From an uncultured Acidobacteriota bacterium (GTDB taxonomy: Bacteria; Acidobacteriota; Blastocatellia; RBC074), in assembly GCA_903828635.1 (NCBI GenBank), contig CAIKMY010000266.1, forward strand, positions 1 through 38,723: a stretch of DNA of 38,723 bases. The letters run 5' to 3'. Shown here piece by piece: positions 13,386 through 21,985 of the stretch; positions within the stretch are counted from its first letter, which is position 1; every line of letters starts with the position of its first letter. The notes below the pieces were generated by a model. The model searched no databases. It was not told the origin of the DNA and was given only the letters and a program-made list of their open reading frames with translations. The translations under genes were made by a program, and so were the position numbers.

Positions 13386-15755
13386 ATGGCCATCCCCTTC
13401 CGGCTCAAATTTCTGCTGGCAGCATGCATTTTGGTTCTGGCGTCAGCCATTGGCTGGGCACCGCGTTTGGCATCCGGTTCAGCACCGGAGACATTCGTCA
13501 GCGTCAGTGCGGCCAGTTACGGAGGAGGACTGGCTCCGGGATCGATCGCCGCCGGCTTTGGTGTGAAACTGGCACGAGGGGTGGTTGCGGCGTCAGCACT
13601 GCCATTGCCGACGGATCTTGGAGGAGTATCGGTCAGGGTAACCGATGCTGACGGGCGGGAGTTGGCGGCGCCACTCTTTTTTGTTTCACCGGGTCAGATC
13701 AACTACCTGGTACCGGAAGAGGCAGGACACGGCCCGGCACGGGCACGAGTGATCAGCGAAGGTATTGTCGTTTCGGAGGGAACGCTGCGCTTGTCGCGGG
13801 CAGCTCCGGCACTCTTCACGGTCACGGCCGACGGCCGTGGCGTGCCGCTGGGGATGAGTACCTTCAACGGGATCGACTTTGAGCCGCTGAGCGACCCGGA
13901 CGGCAAACCGCGCCCGATCATGGCTGGCAGTCCGTGGCAGCCGACCTACCTGACGCTTTTCGGGACGGGCCTGCGGCGCGCGGAGAAGCTGCGTGTCAGG
14001 ATTGGCGGGATCGAGGTCGAGCCGATCTACGCCGGAGCCCAGGGAAGCTATGCCGGACTCGACCAGATCAACCTCGTCGTCCCTCCGGGGCTGTCGGGAG
14101 GGATCTCGGAGGTTTCAATCACAGCCGACAGTTCGCTGAGCAACATCGTTCAGGTCAGTGTTCGGGGTGAAGCCGGCCAGCAGCAGGGCGGGTTGACGAC
14201 AGCTGATGTGCAGACATTGATCGCGCAGGCGGTTACCCGGGCGCAACAGATTGGAATCAAGGTTACGGTCGCCGTCGTCGATCGTGAGGGCAACGTGCTC
14301 GGGGTCTTCCAGATGACCGGAGCTCCGGAAACGACAAGGATTGGCATCTTCGGCGCAGCCGGTGCAATCAAGCCGCGGGATGACGACGGCCTGCAGGATA
14401 TCGATGCTCCCGCGTTTGCCGCGGCGATCTCGAAGGCGGGAACGGCCGCCTTCTTCAGCACACAGGGGAATGCCTTCACCACACGCACGGCGAGCTTCAT
14501 CGTTCAGGAGCACTTTCCACCACTGATCAGGCAGTCAGCCGGCGGGCCGCTCTTCGGAGTTCAATTCTCGCAACTGCCCTGCAGTGATATCAAGAATCCC
14601 AACCTGCCGCTGGGGCTGTCCGGCGATCCGGGAGGTGTGCCGGTATACAAGAACGGGATTGCCGCCGGGGGTATTGGTATCGAAGGTGATGGCCGCTACA
14701 CGGTCGATCTCGATGGAAGCGACCTCGATCAGACACCGGAAGAGATCATTGCCGTCGCGGCAACACAGGGATTTGAGGCTCCGGCGGCAATCCGCGGAGA
14801 CCAGATCCTCGCCGACGGCATCAGGTTGCCCTTCGTCAATGCCGGGCAGAGCAGCGGCGGCAGTGCGGCCTTTTCGGGCCTGCCAGGAAACATCGTCGGG
14901 AACTTTTCGGTTCGTGCCGCCCAGGCGTCACGCTTCTCACCGCTGACGCTGGGTGGTGTCGCCGGCCGCGTCGATTCGCGCTTTCATCCCTTCAGGGGGG
15001 GCAGCCGACTGAGTGCGACGCAGGTCGGACAGATCATCACTCAGGCGGCGCAGCAGGCGGCACGCACTCGCGCCGCCATTCGCCAGCCCCTCGGGTCACC
15101 GGCGGAGGTCAACATCGCCGTGGTTGATCTCAACGGTGCGGTTCTCGGCCTCTTCAGCACGAGTGACGCCCCCATCTTCGGATTCGATGTCAGCGTTCAA
15201 AAAGCGCGGACGGCCGCTTTCTTCAGCGCTCCCAACGCCGGGGCACTGCTTCGCGCAGCCGAATCGGGCAGATTTGCGCGCTATGTCGATGCCGCACAGA
15301 GTGATGGTCTCGGGCTCGATGGACGAATTGCCTTCTCAAACCGCGCCATTGGCTTTCTCTCACGCCCGTTTCTGCCCGACGGCATCGACGGTTCGATCAA
15401 TGGGCCATTCTCCAGGCCGATCTCCAGCTGGAGCCCGTTCAACACCGGCCTTCAACTGGCGCTGATCAAGTCGGCGCTGGTAAGCGTCCTGACCAACAGA
15501 CCGACAAGCTCATGCACGGCAATTCCCAACCTGCCCAACGGAATACAGATCTTTGCCGGCAGCGTGCCGCTATATCTCGATGGAACCCTGGTCGGAGCGA
15601 TCGGGATCAGTGGTGACGGTATCGATCAGGATGATATGATTGCCGCGGCAGGTGCCTCCGGCTTTGACGCACCGCCAGGCATCCGATGCGACCAGTTCTT
15701 TGTTCGAGGTGCGAGGCTTCCCTATGTCAAGTTTCCGCGCCATCCAAACCTCTGA
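13386..15755 (+). CDS. Secreted TIGR03437-domain protein with two GlcG/HbpS heme-binding-type domains
   Basis: A 789-residue exported protein. The ATG at 13386 gives a signal peptide (MAIPFRLKFLLAACILVLAS); AGAGG precedes it. Residues about 40-265 (SAASYGGGLAPGSIAAGFG ... ISEVSITADSSLSNIVQVSV) match the TIGR03437 domain, nearly restricted to Acidobacteriota. Two GlcG/HbpS (DUF336) domains follow. The first spans about 275-520 (LTTADVQTLIAQAVTRAQ, VAVVDREGNVLGVF, KAGTAAFFST), the second about 545-785 (LSATQVGQIITQAAQQAA, IAVVDLNGAVLGLF, KARTAAFFSA). Relatives such as HbpS bind heme, while GlcG itself has no settled role. The stop is 37 nt before the first nonaheme cytochrome gene, so it is probably co-expressed with the cytochromes and could bind or sense heme outside the cytoplasm. 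That function is inferred. Confidence 0.83.
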   Translation: MAIPFRLKFLLAACILVLASAIGWAPRLASGSAPETFVSVSAASYGGGLAPGSIAAGFGVKLARGVVAASALPLPTDLGGVSVRVTDADGRELAAPLFFVSPGQINYLVPEEAGHGPARARVISEGIVVSEGTLRLSRAAPALFTVTADGRGVPLGMSTFNGIDFEPLSDPDGKPRPIMAGSPWQPTYLTLFGTGLRRAEKLRVRIGGIEVEPIYAGAQGSYAGLDQINLVVPPGLSGGISEVSITADSSLSNIVQVSVRGEAGQQQGGLTTADVQTLIAQAVTRAQQIGIKVTVAVVDREGNVLGVFQMTGAPETTRIGIFGAAGAIKPRDDDGLQDIDAPAFAAAISKAGTAAFFSTQGNAFTTRTASFIVQEHFPPLIRQSAGGPLFGVQFSQLPCSDIKNPNLPLGLSGDPGGVPVYKNGIAAGGIGIEGDGRYTVDLDGSDLDQTPEEIIAVAATQGFEAPAAIRGDQILADGIRLPFVNAGQSSGGSAAFSGLPGNIVGNFSVRAAQASRFSPLTLGGVAGRVDSRFHPFRGGSRLSATQVGQIITQAAQQAARTRAAIRQPLGSPAEVNIAVVDLNGAVLGLFSTSDAPIFGFDVSVQKARTAAFFSAPNAGALLRAAESGRFARYVDAAQSDGLGLDGRIAFSNRAIGFLSRPFLPDGIDGSINGPFSRPISSWSPFNTGLQLALIKSALVSVLTNRPTSSCTAIPNLPNGIQIFAGSVPLYLDGTLVGAIGISGDGIDQDDMIAAAGASGFDAPPGIRCDQFFVRGARLPYVKFPRHPNL

Positions 15756-15792
15756 TATCGCCCTGATACGAGACATCTGACAATCGAGCGGA

Positions 15793-17049
15793 GTGACAGA
15801 CGATTTGCCGATCAAGCTGCTTCTTTCAGTAATACTTCTCCTGCTGACGTTTTTCAGCCGCGGCGCCATTGGGCAGCGTCCTCCGGCTGACGAGGCAAAG
15901 TATGCCCGCTTCACCCACAAATCGCATTCGGGCACGGTGAGCAATCCGTTCAACAAGGCGCAGGTGACCAATCTCGACTGCGGCTACTGCCACGGGGCCC
16001 CGGTGCGCGATCGTCTGGGTGAGGGGCAGCACGACCTGGAAGCAATCGGCTATCCGAGCCATCTCAGAGCAGCAGGTGGCGCCAGGGCCCATACTGCCTG
16101 CACCTCCTGCCACGCCTTTGCCGGCCCGCGAATGGAGCGCCAGATGTGCACTATCTGCCATCAGGAGCTGACTCCCGACCCGCGGAACATGGCCACCAAT
16201 CTTCGCCGTTTACCCAATCCTCAGGGGCCGATCAAATCGAACTTCTTCGACTATTTTTCACATCGGGATCATGTCGATTTCTATGATCAGTTTGTGATGG
16301 CAACATCGCTGCGCACCAGATTCAAATTCTTCGATCAGAAGGCCGCGAGTGGCAATGCAAAGGGTCTTGACCGGAATCGCTTCGAATGTGCCACCTGCCA
16401 TCAGTCGAACAACATCGAGGCAGCGATTGCCGGAATCACCTTCAAACCAGGCGTCAAGATGGGCGCCCCCGGCCATCCGGAGTGCTTCGTCTGCCACTTC
16501 GACCCGACGGTGGTCGCGCCACCACGCAAGGATAAGCCATCCCCAAACAACAGCTTTGCGACCAACTGCAGCGGCTGCCACCAGACCACAGCGCGACCTG
16601 AGGTCAATGGCCGTCCGACGAGAGGCAGCGAACTGATGACGCTCTGGTTCGATCGCCGCATTGTCAACACTGAACGCAATCAGAGCCGGCCGAACGGGAA
16701 ATCACCACTGCCCTTCAGCCACCAGACGCACAGCGATGCCGTCGGAAAGAGCGTCGCCGACTGCCTCTCGTGCCATGCCACCGGCAAGACGGCACAGACA
16801 AGCGCCGACTTCCATCTGCCGGATCGCAAAACAGGCGAGAAGCAGCCGCTCCCGTTCAGTTGCATCGAGTGTCACAAAAAAGAGATGCAGACGAAAATCG
16901 CCGGTGAGACCACGCTCGAGGGAGCAAAGTGCAACTATTGCCACTCACTGACGACAATTCGCGATCTGGCAGCGAAAGGCGCATCGATGCCGCCGGACAG
17001 CCATTTCCGGCAGAAGTCTGCGCCGGCGGCCAAACCTTCATCGAACTGA
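15793..17049 (+). CDS. Nonaheme c-type cytochrome (cytochrome c3/c7-like)
   Basis: A 418-residue protein starting with GTG. It has a hydrophobic signal peptide (LLLSVILLLLTFFSRGAIGQ) and nine CxxCH motifs: CGYCH, CTSCH, CTICH, CATCH, CFVCH, CSGCH, CLSCH, CIECH and CNYCH, the first at residue 63. Distal histidines such as FTHKSHSG, FSHRDHVDF and FSHQTHSDA are typical sixth ligands of bis-His multiheme proteins. It should be a periplasmic electron carrier matured by the Ccm or Ccs system. The next gene, 10 nt away, is a paralogue. No catalytic domain is evident. A closer named family cannot be assigned by eye. Confidence 0.88.
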   Translation: MTDDLPIKLLLSVILLLLTFFSRGAIGQRPPADEAKYARFTHKSHSGTVSNPFNKAQVTNLDCGYCHGAPVRDRLGEGQHDLEAIGYPSHLRAAGGARAHTACTSCHAFAGPRMERQMCTICHQELTPDPRNMATNLRRLPNPQGPIKSNFFDYFSHRDHVDFYDQFVMATSLRTRFKFFDQKAASGNAKGLDRNRFECATCHQSNNIEAAIAGITFKPGVKMGAPGHPECFVCHFDPTVVAPPRKDKPSPNNSFATNCSGCHQTTARPEVNGRPTRGSELMTLWFDRRIVNTERNQSRPNGKSPLPFSHQTHSDAVGKSVADCLSCHATGKTAQTSADFHLPDRKTGEKQPLPFSCIECHKKEMQTKIAGETTLEGAKCNYCHSLTTIRDLAAKGASMPPDSHFRQKSAPAAKPSSN

Positions 17050-17059
17050 GATCGACGCC

Positions 17060-18019
17060 ATGACATTGCACACCGGACAAAGAGGCAGGGCGCTCGCCAT
17101 CATTGTGGTGCTGGCCGCCGGCATACTCTCTGACCCTGCCCTGCCTGCCCGCAGCCAACAACAGACGGCACAGCCCCCCTCGACGATCGACTGGGAGAAA
17201 TTCACTCATAAATCACATAGCGGCAGTGTCAAAATTCCGGGCACCAATGCTGCCCGTGAACTGAACTGCGATGCCTGCCACGATCATCGTGCCGGCGTAA
17301 CGCGACTGGTCGGAACAACGGATCGCAATCGTCGGCTGGGTGTGAGCTTCCCCGGCCACAAGGCCTGCGTCGAGTGCCATATCCCCCAGTTTACCGGCAA
17401 ACCGTTGCGCACCTGCACGATCTGCCATCAGCCTGAGAAGCTGGCCGCAACACGTCCGCCCGAGCGCGACTTCCCCGCCAGGTACGATTTCAATGCCCTC
17501 TTCGATGCAAGGCAGCACGAACTCCACGCCGGCTACAATCTTCCCGGCAAAGCAGTAAAGACCGATTGCACCTTCTGCCATCAGGCCGATCAGCGCCCGG
17601 CCCCCCTTGGCATTGCCTCACATCCGGAATGCTTCGCCTGCCATTCGCCATCCAGCCAGGATCCCAAGGCAAGGCTCAAGGCCGGCTGCCAGGTCTGCCA
17701 CACCACCATGACCGACAAGGTGGTGCCATTTGCCGCAAAGCTGATCAGCCGCGCCTATGGCGCACTCTTCACTCATCGATCGCACGTTGGCTATGTCAAT
17801 GGTCGTTGTGATGCCTGCCATACCATCGCCGCGGGCTACAATCAGCCGGTACCACGCACGGTCAGGGTGAAGGCTCACCTCACCCCCGGCGAGAAGAGCG
17901 GCCGCGGCTGTTTCAGTTGTCACGATGATGGGGAACATTATGGCCGCAAGGTCTTCAGCGGCGATGGATCCTGCAACAAATGCCACGATCGGCAGGATTT
18001 CAAGGTGACGCCGAGGTAG
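17060..18019 (+). CDS. Nonaheme c-type cytochrome, paralogue of the preceding gene
   Basis: A 319-residue protein with an N-terminal signal peptide (RALAIIVVLAAGILSDP) and nine CxxCH motifs: CDACH, CVECH, CTICH, CTFCH, CFACH, CQVCH, CDACH, CFSCH and CNKCH. It shares with the preceding gene the opening block FTHKSHSG(T/S)V, a CTICHQ site and an HPECF(V/A)CH site, so the pair arose by duplication, with later divergence in spacing and length. It is probably a periplasmic electron carrier. The ATG at 17060 is 10 nt after the previous stop, implying one transcript. It is convergent with the response-regulator gene; no clear terminator hairpin is seen in the 24-nt gap. Confidence 0.88.
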   Translation: MTLHTGQRGRALAIIVVLAAGILSDPALPARSQQQTAQPPSTIDWEKFTHKSHSGSVKIPGTNAARELNCDACHDHRAGVTRLVGTTDRNRRLGVSFPGHKACVECHIPQFTGKPLRTCTICHQPEKLAATRPPERDFPARYDFNALFDARQHELHAGYNLPGKAVKTDCTFCHQADQRPAPLGIASHPECFACHSPSSQDPKARLKAGCQVCHTTMTDKVVPFAAKLISRAYGALFTHRSHVGYVNGRCDACHTIAAGYNQPVPRTVRVKAHLTPGEKSGRGCFSCHDDGEHYGRKVFSGDGSCNKCHDRQDFKVTPR

Positions 18020-18043
18020 CTCCCCGGCCGATCTGCTGCTGCA

Positions 18044-18403
18044 CTACTTTTCCGCCATCCGGCGCACGGTCTCAACCAGATCGGGGATCGCGTAAGGCTT
18101 CTCGATAAAGGCATCGCAGGTGTCGATGATCAGTCTCGACTTCTCGCTGTTGTTCTGGCCGGAGACGGCCAGAACCTTGATGTGTGAAAGGTGGGGGGTC
18201 GATTTGATCAGACGGGTCGCCTCAACCCCGTCCATCACCGGCATGTCGAGGTCCATGACAATGACATCCGGCCGATCACGCTCGGCAATCTGCACCGCTT
18301 CCCAGCCATTGGCGGCCTGAAGGATCTCGTAGTCATCCTCCAGCGCATAGGTGAGCATCCGGCGTACACCCTCAATGTCATCGACAATCAGAACCCTTGT
18401 CAC
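18044..18403 (-). CDS. Single-domain response regulator (CheY-like receiver)
   Basis: A 119-residue stand-alone receiver domain. VLIVDD at residues 4-9 supplies the acidic pocket, MDLDMPVMDG places the phospho-accepting aspartate at about residue 51, AVSGQ provides the switch hydroxyl, and FIEKPY supplies the conserved lysine. No output domain follows. It starts with GTG at 18403, and GAGAG lies about 7 nt upstream. It would relay phosphate from an unlinked histidine kinase to an unknown target; no kinase or chemotaxis gene lies in the window. Confidence 0.9.
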   Translation of the reverse strand: MTRVLIVDDIEGVRRMLTYALEDDYEILQAANGWEAVQIAERDRPDVIVMDLDMPVMDGVEATRLIKSTPHLSHIKVLAVSGQNNSEKSRLIIDTCDAFIEKPYAIPDLVETVRRMAEK

Positions 18404-18464
18404 TGTAGTCTCTCAATAATGATCGAATAATCGGTTGCTGGCAGGCAATTACCTGGCAGACAGA

Positions 18465-19406
18465 TCAGACTGACGTCGGTTGTCGGCTTTCGTTCGTCCC
18501 ACCAGCCATCCTCGCCATCGGCCGCAACCGTGAAATAGTGACTCCCGCAAGAATCAGAATAGCACCAAATCCGCGACGGGAATCAAGACGCTCTCCGAGG
18601 GCAAGGTAGGCAACAACCGCCGCCGAGACTGGTTCCAGCGCGTAGACGATCGCGGCATGCGTCGACGAAACCTGTTTCTGTGCCCAGGTCTGAATCAACG
18701 AGGCGAGGCAGGTGACGACGATCGCGATGTAGCCGATCTGCCAGAGAAATGCCGAGTCGATTGGTGCGGACCTCGTCTCCAGCCCGGTCAGTCGCAGCAC
18801 TGAGTGGACGGCCAGCGCGAGGATTGCAACCGTGAAGACCTGAACCACTGCCAGAGTGCGCACATCGCCATTGGCCGCGTAGGCTGTCGTCGCCGCAATG
18901 TGGGTTGCCCAGGCGGCGGCCGCCATCAACACCAGCAGATCACCCCGGTTGAACGACTCGCTGGCCCCGGGATAACTGAGCAGAATATAGCCGCTAACCG
19001 CCACCGCCATCCCCGCAAGATGGTCTCGCGTCGGGGGAAGTCGGAAGACGGCGTAGGCGACCAGCGGGGTGAAGACAATGTAGAGCCCGGTAATGAACCC
19101 AGCCTTCGATGCCTGGGTAAAAGCAAGCCCGGCAACATAAAAGACGATGCCGGCAAAGCTCAGGAGCCCAAGAACCATGCCTCGCACTATCTCGCCACGC
19201 GAACTCTTCAGCAGATGGCGCCAGAAGAGCAGGACAAAACAGATGGACGCAATGCCAAATCTGGCAGTGGTGTAAAATGACGGGGGATGCGCCGCAAGAA
19301 GGCTCTTGGTGACGACGTGAGACGTCCCCCACATCAGCGCCAGCGCCACCAGTGCCGCATCGGATCTCCACTGCCCCACAGGATTATTGGAAGAACTCTT
19401 GATCAT
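18465..19406 (-). CDS. EamA/DMT-superfamily transporter
   Basis: A 313-residue inner-membrane protein with about ten hydrophobic helices in two EamA repeats. The first opens with LALMWGTSHVVTKSLL and contains FGIASICFVLLFWRHLL. The second repeat ends in STHAAIVYALEPVSAAVVAYLALGERLDSRRGFGAILILAGV, the usual EamA C-terminal signature. Members export amino acids, nucleotides or other metabolites; the substrate cannot be read from sequence. The gap to the response-regulator gene start is 61 nt. It is likely a simple independent gene. Confidence 0.87.
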   Translation of the reverse strand: MIKSSSNNPVGQWRSDAALVALALMWGTSHVVTKSLLAAHPPSFYTTARFGIASICFVLLFWRHLLKSSRGEIVRGMVLGLLSFAGIVFYVAGLAFTQASKAGFITGLYIVFTPLVAYAVFRLPPTRDHLAGMAVAVSGYILLSYPGASESFNRGDLLVLMAAAAWATHIAATTAYAANGDVRTLAVVQVFTVAILALAVHSVLRLTGLETRSAPIDSAFLWQIGYIAIVVTCLASLIQTWAQKQVSSTHAAIVYALEPVSAAVVAYLALGERLDSRRGFGAILILAGVTISRLRPMARMAGGTNESRQPTSV

Positions 19407-19526
19407 CTGAATTGTGAAGCCTGTCCGGTCAATTCCACTGAATCAACAAGATAGCGGAGATCACTCGATTGAAGCAAGCGAACGGCGCAGATCGTTTACC
19501 GGACCGTCGTCCTGCGAAGATAAAAG

Positions 19527-20555
19527 TCAGGTGTCAGCCCTGGAAGATCTGTTATGAAAGAGATGCTTCTGCCGACCCTCTTCAAGCCGACCCTCTTCAG
19601 ATGGATCCATCAGTCCATCCGGGGGCTCCATCTGACCAAGATCCCGGGCAAAGGGATTGCTGTTCTGCCAGCCGGTGCGGCGGGTGAGACGGTATTGCTC
19701 CAGCCGGCGAATGGTGATCTCGGCAAAGATCGGATCGATATCCATCGTCAGACAGCGGCGATCATCGATCTCAGCGGCAAGGAGCGTCGTTCCGGCGTGG
19801 GCAAAGAAATCGAGCACAATATCACCCGGACGGGAACTGGCATCAAGAATTCGCCGGATCGCCGCCAACGGCTTCTGGGCAAAGCAGCCATTGACATTCT
19901 CCTCAAGCCGGTAGAAGACCTGCTGAATATCGACCCAGACATTTCCGGCACGAAGGTTTTCACCGCGTCCGCGCCGGGTGTTCTCGGTCAGTTCACCGCC
20001 AACCGGCTTGTAGTAGCCCTTGACCTTCTTGGGGATGTCGGTATACTGCGGGCGAAAAAGGGGCGTGCCGCGCGTATAGTAAAGAAGTTCCTGCCGCACG
20101 CTCATCCAGTTCTGCTGGGTACCATAACCTCGCTGGTTGCGCATGGTGATCAGGCTGCGCGACCTGAAGCCGGTTTCGCGCATCATGATCATCACCTCGG
20201 GTAATGGCGTAAAGCCGTGATTCTGGTCGGCACCCAGCCACAGGTAAAGGCTCGCATCGTCGCCGAGAACCTCCGCGGTCAGATCGACCACCTGACGACA
20301 CCACGAGACAAATTGATCGACCTCGCGCTTGCGAAAAGCGATAAAATTATAGGGCGGGTCATGGACCGCCAGCGCTGCTTCGCGTCCCGGGCAGAGCCGT
20401 GCGACATCAACCGGCGAGGCGGCATCGAGACAGCCAACACGATGTCGCCCTGTCGGGTCTTCCCAGATCTCGCCGGGGCGCAGTCGACAAAATGGCAGAA
20501 GCTGCTCTCTCAACATCTGATCACGATCCGGTCTGCCAAGTGGATGTTTATGCAT
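19527..20555 (-). CDS. DNA methyltransferase, beta class (N6-adenine or N4-cytosine), no restriction partner seen
   Basis: A 342-residue protein with the catalytic motif DPPYNF at about residue 62 ahead of the AdoMet-binding motif LDFFAHAGTT near residue 250. This order (motif IV before motif I) defines the beta class; DPPY favours N6-adenine modification. Between them lies a variable region that includes RGYGTQQNWMSVRQELLYYTRG. I chose the ATG at 20555, with AGGAG about 11 nt upstream; an in-frame ATG at 20576 lies farther out. Near the 3' end a 15-bp direct repeat (19571-19600) encodes a duplicated LEEGR. No endonuclease or specificity subunit is adjacent, so it looks like an orphan methylase. 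Recognition site unknown. Confidence 0.85.
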   Translation of the reverse strand: MHKHPLGRPDRDQMLREQLLPFCRLRPGEIWEDPTGRHRVGCLDAASPVDVARLCPGREAALAVHDPPYNFIAFRKREVDQFVSWCRQVVDLTAEVLGDDASLYLWLGADQNHGFTPLPEVMIMMRETGFRSRSLITMRNQRGYGTQQNWMSVRQELLYYTRGTPLFRPQYTDIPKKVKGYYKPVGGELTENTRRGRGENLRAGNVWVDIQQVFYRLEENVNGCFAQKPLAAIRRILDASSRPGDIVLDFFAHAGTTLLAAEIDDRRCLTMDIDPIFAEITIRRLEQYRLTRRTGWQNSNPFARDLGQMEPPDGLMDPSEEGRLEEGRQKHLFHNRSSRADT

Positions 20556-20702
20556 CTTACGTCTTTCTCCTGTCATTTGCCCGGCTCTCCATCGCCCCGT
20601 CAGCAGGGCGTTTTACGGCTGTGGCGTGCAACCAATTTGACTTTGACGAGCAAAAGCAGATTAATACAAATTTCATTGGTTATCGAGTGTCGTGAGCTTC
20701 AG

Positions 20703-20736
20703 GGTCTTAATCGAGGTCTTAATCGAGGTCTTATCG
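20703..20736 (+). repeat. 12-bp tandem repeat upstream of the radical SAM gene
   Basis: Two perfect copies of ggtcttaatcga and a partial third (ggtcttatcg) end 3 nt before the ATG at 20740. Each copy carries GAGGT, so the repeat supplies the ribosome-binding site for that gene. Confidence 0.85.
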
Positions 20737-20739
20737 CAG

Positions 20740-21900
20740 ATGAACTACAATCTGGAACTGGTTAAAAAGTACGGGACCGTGCTGGCAGGTGGAGTGACCT
20801 CGCCGGTGATCCTCAATATTCTGATCACATCGGTCTGCGACATGCGCTGTCGGCACTGCTTCTTCACTGAGGAGCTTGATGATCAGCCGCGCAAAAAGCG
20901 ACAGATGACGACGGCGCAGCTGGTGCGCGTCAGCGAGACCCTTGGTGGAAGGCTGCCAATCCTGATCATTGCCGGTGGTGAGCCCTTCACCCGCAAGGAT
21001 CTTCCGGAGGTAGTCCGCGCCTTCTATGAAAACAACCAGCTCGAATCTGTCTACCTGATGTCGAACGGCGGCATTCAGCAGCGGATCATGCCGGATGTCA
21101 GCCGGATCCTCGAGGAATGCCCGAAGCTCAACGTGACGGTGGCTCTCGGGATCGACGGACTTGAGGACGACCACGAAAAGATTCGCGGCAAGGTGGGAAG
21201 CTGGCGAAAGGCAATCGACACCGCCCGGCAATTGCAGGAGATACAGCGCGAGATCCCAAGACTCGATGTCCAGACCTGCACCTGCTTCATGAACTCCAAC
21301 CAGGAGAAAATCTTCGAGTGGTACGATTTCCTGCGGTATGACCTGAAGCCGGACAAAATCAATGTCAACTACATTCGACCACCGTCGGCGAGCCCGGAGG
21401 AGTTGAACATCGACCTTAGCCGCTACCGCCAGCTTGCGGCCATGATTGACGACGATTCGCGGCGCGGGGTGATCAAGAATCACTACAAGGGCAAGGGTGG
21501 CTACTTCAAGGCCGCGGTCGACATCTACATGCACGAGTTGATCGCCCGCACCGAGGAGACGCAGAAGGCGCAGTTGCGATGTTTTGCCGGCACGACCGGC
21601 GGTGTGATCTACGATGAGGGCACCGTCTCCAGTTGTGAGAACCTTGATCCGATCGGCAACCTCCGCGACTATGATTGGGATTTCCATGCACTCTGGCACT
21701 CACCGGAACTGAAGGCACGGCGCGAGCAGATTCGCAACGGGTGCTACTGTACCCACGAGTCGAACTGCTACTACCCGTCACTGGCCTTCAATCCGAAGCA
21801 CCTGATCCAGATCAAGCGGCTGGAGCGGCAACTGAAGAAGACACAGGAAGCCGGTCAAGTGACGGCACTCAACCCGAATTCGGTTGTCAGGGCGGACTGA
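20740..21900 (+). CDS. Radical SAM protein with SPASM/twitch-like C-terminal cysteines
   Basis: A 386-residue enzyme. CDMRCRHC at residues 33-40 is the CxxxCxxC site for the AdoMet-binding 4Fe-4S cluster, followed by IIAGGEPFTRKDL, the GGEP motif of the superfamily. C-terminal cysteines (RCFAGTTGGVIYDEG, SSCEN, GCYCTHESNCYYPS) resemble a SPASM or twitch extension that holds an auxiliary cluster. I start at the ATG at 20740, preceded by GAGGT; an upstream GTG at 20692 would only add residues encoded by the 12-bp repeats. It is followed on the same strand by an MGDG-synthase-like glycosyltransferase and an SDR gene, so it may modify a lipid or glycolipid. The reaction is unknown. Confidence 0.87.
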   Translation: MNYNLELVKKYGTVLAGGVTSPVILNILITSVCDMRCRHCFFTEELDDQPRKKRQMTTAQLVRVSETLGGRLPILIIAGGEPFTRKDLPEVVRAFYENNQLESVYLMSNGGIQQRIMPDVSRILEECPKLNVTVALGIDGLEDDHEKIRGKVGSWRKAIDTARQLQEIQREIPRLDVQTCTCFMNSNQEKIFEWYDFLRYDLKPDKINVNYIRPPSASPEELNIDLSRYRQLAAMIDDDSRRGVIKNHYKGKGGYFKAAVDIYMHELIARTEETQKAQLRCFAGTTGGVIYDEGTVSSCENLDPIGNLRDYDWDFHALWHSPELKARREQIRNGCYCTHESNCYYPSLAFNPKHLIQIKRLERQLKKTQEAGQVTALNPNSVVRAD

Positions 21901-21985
21901 GTGCCTGAAGATCGAATTGCGAGTCACTGATCAGGGTGGCATACCGGAGACCGCAAACCGGAGATGATGGAAGCGAGTTCGCAAT

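Noticed and set aside
20731-21699. Minus-strand open frame of 322 codons
   Set aside because: Antisense to the radical SAM gene, whose motifs are unmistakable.
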